A stretch of 8,854 bases of DNA from C00003060 sp964502635 (lineage in GTDB: Bacteria > Desulfobacterota > Desulfobacteria > Desulfobacterales > C00003060): the NCBI GenBank assembly GCA_964502635.1, contig CAZCXI010000110.1, positions 1 to 8,854 on the forward strand, given 5' to 3'. The number at the start of each line of letters is the position of its first letter. Within the stretch, counting starts at the first letter, position 1. The notes beneath the pieces were generated by a model, which saw only the letters and a program-made list of their open reading frames with translations, was not told where the DNA came from and did not search any database. The position numbers were made by a program, and so were the translations under genes. This document shows positions 7,371-8,854 of this stretch, in pieces.

Positions 7371-7571
7371 GAGACCTTCGAAGAACTCATTTGAACGACC
7401 ATTATGAGCTTTTTGGGGCACCCATCCGGACGAAGTGAACGGCCCACTCTGGTGGGCAAATCCTAAACTGTCTGAGGCCGTTAGGCCGAGTTTTGAGGAT
7501 TTAGTGAGCGAGTCCATGGATGGGTCAAAAGGCTCATACGAACGAGTGAAAAGGGGTTATGCAAAGGTCTC
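7371..7571 (+). mobile_element. 201-bp MITE-like nested inverted-repeat element, copy A
   Basis: It begins GAGACCTT and ends AAGGTCTC. The outer stem TATGAGCTTTTT (7403-7414) pairs with AAAAGGCTCATA (7527-7538), and ACCCATCC pairs with GGATGGGT inside it. Two further hairpins are enclosed: GCCCAC-TCTG-GTGGGC (7442-7457), and an AAATCCT..AGGATTT stem that holds GGCC-GTTA-GGCC. Copy B matches it over exactly 201 bp with no gap, at about 79% identity by eye, in the opposite orientation. It starts 20 bp after tRNA-Pro. There is no ORF with a recognisable function and no clear target-site duplication. This fits a non-autonomous transposable element; a structured RNA repeat is the alternative. Confidence 0.7.
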
Positions 7572-7696
7572 AGCATTGTAAGGGCGCGTCTTCATGATCT
7601 TATACTGCGTTGCGGCTTCCGGCCGCAGGGCATGAACCTGAGTTTTGGCAGGATGTAGCAGCAGAATAACCTTGAACACGCTGTGAGGGGAACACC

Positions 7697-8101
7697 ATGA
7701 GAAGATTGCTTGAGCAGGAAAAGACCGTATATCACTTGCAGGAGCATGCGATCGTTGAGAACGAGGATGGAACCTATGAGTATGTCGCGTGGGACTCCAA
7801 GAGTGATAAGCTCTCCTGGATCAGGGGACGCGCTATCATATTGGGAGACGTATTGGGTTTGGTAAGCATCGCGTCTGAAGGGGAAGAGGAGACCATTGAG
7901 ACCCCACTGGAACTGAAATACGAACTCAGCCAGTTGCCGCCTTGGAACAAAACCAAGTACTATTGCGTCATCACCCAGGCTCGGTTTGGCAGCCTCCTGA
8001 AGTATTGTGACACAGGCAACTTCGTCAAGAAGGGAGAACAGGAATATCAGGAGGTACAAAAGAAATTGGCAGCCCAGGGCGTTACCATCTTTTCTGAGTG
8101 A
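7697..8101 (+). CDS. hypothetical protein, 134 residues
   Basis: I do not recognise a family. The start is well supported by GAGGGG 6 nt upstream of the ATG. The protein is soluble, with no signal peptide or membrane segment. It has alternating hydrophobic and charged stretches suggesting a small mixed alpha/beta fold, an acidic patch at 61-72 (EGEEETIETPLE), two isolated cysteines (90, 104), and a Lys/Gln/Glu-rich C-terminal helix (about 111-127). Upstream are a weak promoter-like pair (TTGTAA 7576-7581, TATACT 7601-7606, 19-bp spacer) and a hairpin TGCGGC-TTCCG-GCCGCA (7611-7627) that would lie in the leader. It converges on the Cys/His-rich gene with 25 bp between stops. Confidence 0.75.
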   Translation: MRRLLEQEKTVYHLQEHAIVENEDGTYEYVAWDSKSDKLSWIRGRAIILGDVLGLVSIASEGEEETIETPLELKYELSQLPPWNKTKYYCVITQARFGSLLKYCDTGNFVKKGEQEYQEVQKKLAAQGVTIFSE

Positions 8102-8132
8102 CGGGGTTTGCCTCCCGCAACTCGGGTCACTC
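8096..8132. terminator. possible bidirectional hairpin spanning both convergent stop codons
   Basis: GAGTGAC (8096-8102) pairs perfectly with GTCACTC (8126-8132) around a 23-nt loop. Each arm contains the TGA stop of one of the two converging genes, so both end in GAG-TGA-C. The symmetric placement suits a shared transcript end, but no U-tract follows on either strand and the loop is long, so termination is uncertain. Confidence 0.3.
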
Positions 8133-8447
8133 CGTTGTCATGAGTTCCTCTTCGTATACCTCCAGCCCCTTCACATAGTCGTGGATATCGGCGCCTTCGG
8201 GGAGTCTGTCGGACAGGCTCTTGATCTTTCCCTTGATGCAGGCTTCACAGGCAACGAGGAGTTCTTCCTCAATAGAGGGGACTGGAAGCATGGAACACGC
8301 CGGGCAGATCGCGATACGATTAGGGCCCAACCATATTTCCTTTGGCTCCTCCTTTCCCACATGCTTGCAAGCCAGCCACAAAACCTGCTCACCGTGTCTG
8401 GGACATTCACCCATTTTTTTCTCGTAGTCTTGTGCCTTAAACGCCAT
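8127..8447 (-). CDS. small Cys/His-rich hypothetical protein, probable zinc binder
   Basis: The 106-residue protein is not one I recognise. It carries four paired metal-ligand candidates: Cys15-x2-His18, Cys27-x-His29, Cys48-x2-Cys51 (CPAC) and Cys67-x2-Cys70 (CEAC). That is enough for two zinc sites in a zinc-ribbon-like fold. A tryptophan-containing segment (about 21-40) lies between the first two pairs and the CPAC pair. The C-terminus is acidic and helical. There is no signal peptide, so it is probably cytoplasmic. The start is strongly supported by GGGGAGG 6 nt upstream. A nucleic-acid or protein-binding role is plausible from the fold type only. It faces the 134-residue gene tail to tail inside the repeat-bounded region. 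Confidence 0.75.
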   Translation of the reverse strand: MAFKAQDYEKKMGECPRHGEQVLWLACKHVGKEEPKEIWLGPNRIAICPACSMLPVPSIEEELLVACEACIKGKIKSLSDRLPEGADIHDYVKGLEVYEEELMTTE

Positions 8448-8525
8448 CGCTTACCTCCCCTTCAAGGATCCTAATCTGCGGAGCCTTCTGTTTTCGGCAT
8501 TGGAGTTTGGTAACATTCTAGCCCC

Positions 8526-8726
8526 GAGACCTTTGCACAACCTCGTCTCGCTCTTTGGTATGAGGTTTTTGACCCAGCTCCGTGCTCACTTACTAAATCA
8601 CAAAAACTCGGCCTGACAGCCTCAAACAGTTTGCGATTTGCCCACTAGGGTGGGCCGTTCGTTTCGCCCGGATGGGTGCCCCAAAAACCTCATAATTGTC
8701 GCTTTCCGAAGTTTTGCAAAGCTCTC
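8526..8726 (-). mobile_element. 201-bp MITE-like nested inverted-repeat element, copy B
   Basis: Inverted relative to copy A and exactly the same length. Its terminal inverted repeats are better preserved: GAGACCTTTGCACAAC at 8526 against GAGAGCTTTGCAAAAC read inward from 8726. The outer stem TATGAGGTTTTT (8559-8570) pairs perfectly with AAAAACCTCATA (8683-8694). The internal hairpin GCCCAC-TAGG-GTGGGC (8640-8655) is kept. Stem differences from copy A preserve pairing at several positions. No clear target-site duplication flanks it. A third partial end motif TGCACAACC lies outside it at 8745-8753. Confidence 0.72.
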
Positions 8727-8762
8727 GCCCTGTGAAAAGTTTTCTGCACAACCCGTTCTGTT

Positions 8763-8854
8763 CTACAAAGTGACCAGGTCCTCAATACTAAAATTTATCT
8801 TACCGTCTATCTGCACAGGCTCACCCCGCTTTAAGCTTGCCAACATACCTTGCG
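8763..8854 (-). CDS. C-terminal end of an unidentified gene (partial)
   Basis: The minus strand reads openly from the window edge for 29 complete codons to a TAG at 8765-8763. The peptide starts QGMLASLKRGEPVQIDGKIN and ends FSIEDLVTL. Its composition looks like real protein rather than noise. The gene begins outside the window. The fragment is too short for me to name a family. Confidence 0.45.
   Translation of the reverse strand, partial: QGMLASLKRGEPVQIDGKINFSIEDLVTL

Larger units (their letters stand above)
7371..8726. other. cassette of two small genes bounded by inverted 201-bp elements
   Basis: The two inverted copies enclose 954 bp holding two convergent genes of unknown function and no transposase. 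The layout resembles a composite element or gene cassette that could move, or invert by recombination between the copies, with help in trans. It could equally be two independent insertions near resident genes. Whether the region moves as one unit is inference. Confidence 0.35.

Noticed and set aside
7217..7459. Minus-strand 80-residue ORF containing ARGFEPPASCSQSRRATRLR
   Set aside because: This is the well-known spurious peptide obtained by translating the antisense of a tRNA gene; it spans tRNA-Pro and the start of copy A.
7592..8059. Minus-strand 155-residue ORF opposite the 134-residue gene
   Set aside because: No good ribosome-binding site, whereas the plus-strand gene has one and fits tail to tail with its neighbour.
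7697..8447. The two small genes as a toxin-antitoxin pair
   Set aside because: They are convergent rather than cotranscribed, and neither resembles a known toxin or antitoxin.
8007..8474. Plus-strand 155-residue ORF opposite the Cys/His-rich gene
   Set aside because: It overlaps the end of the 134-residue gene and lies antisense to a gene with a strong ribosome-binding site and patterned Cys pairs.
7351..8762. Target-site duplications around the 201-bp elements
   Set aside because: ATTGT occurs near both ends of copy A but is offset by 3 bp on one side, and GCCC near copy B is not symmetric; neither is convincing.
1..8854. CRISPR array
   Set aside because: No regularly spaced short direct repeats with unique spacers were seen; the only repeats are the two REP-like hairpins and the inverted 201-bp pair.

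Overview
The window is bacterial and most likely comes from a Desulfobacterota (deltaproteobacterial) genome. That assignment is an inference from the tRNA-Leu/tig/clpP/clpX/lon order, the style of the proteins, and the GC-rich REP-like hairpins. No marker gene fixes it.

The left three quarters (2-6296) is a conserved protein quality-control block on the minus strand. In transcription order it holds tRNA-Leu(UAG), tig (trigger factor), clpP, clpX, lon and tRNA-Val(UAC). Trigger factor folds nascent chains at the ribosome. ClpX unfolds substrates and feeds them to the ClpP serine protease. Lon is a separate ATP-dependent protease. All four proteins look intact, with their catalytic motifs in place. 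Ribosome-binding sites argue for shorter starts than the longest ORFs for both lon and clpP. A two-copy REP-like hairpin repeat lies between tig and clpP. A good sigma-70 type promoter followed by a leader hairpin sits just upstream of clpX, so clpX-lon can probably be transcribed apart from tig-clpP.

At 6297 transcription diverges. On the plus strand lies an exported N-acetylmuramoyl-L-alanine amidase. Its reading frame runs into tRNA-Pro(UGG) and ends at a TAG inside the tRNA D-arm.

The right end (7371-8726) is the least ordinary part. Two 201-bp elements lie in inverted orientation, about 79% identical by hand alignment with no gaps. Each has terminal inverted repeats of the GAGACCTTTGCA type and can fold into a long nested hairpin. 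Several stem positions differ between the copies in a way that keeps pairing. They look like MITEs (non-autonomous mobile elements) or a structured repeat. Between them are two convergent small genes of unknown function: a 134-residue acidic protein and a 106-residue Cys/His-rich putative zinc-binding protein. No transposase is present. The window ends in the last 29 codons of an unidentified minus-strand gene.
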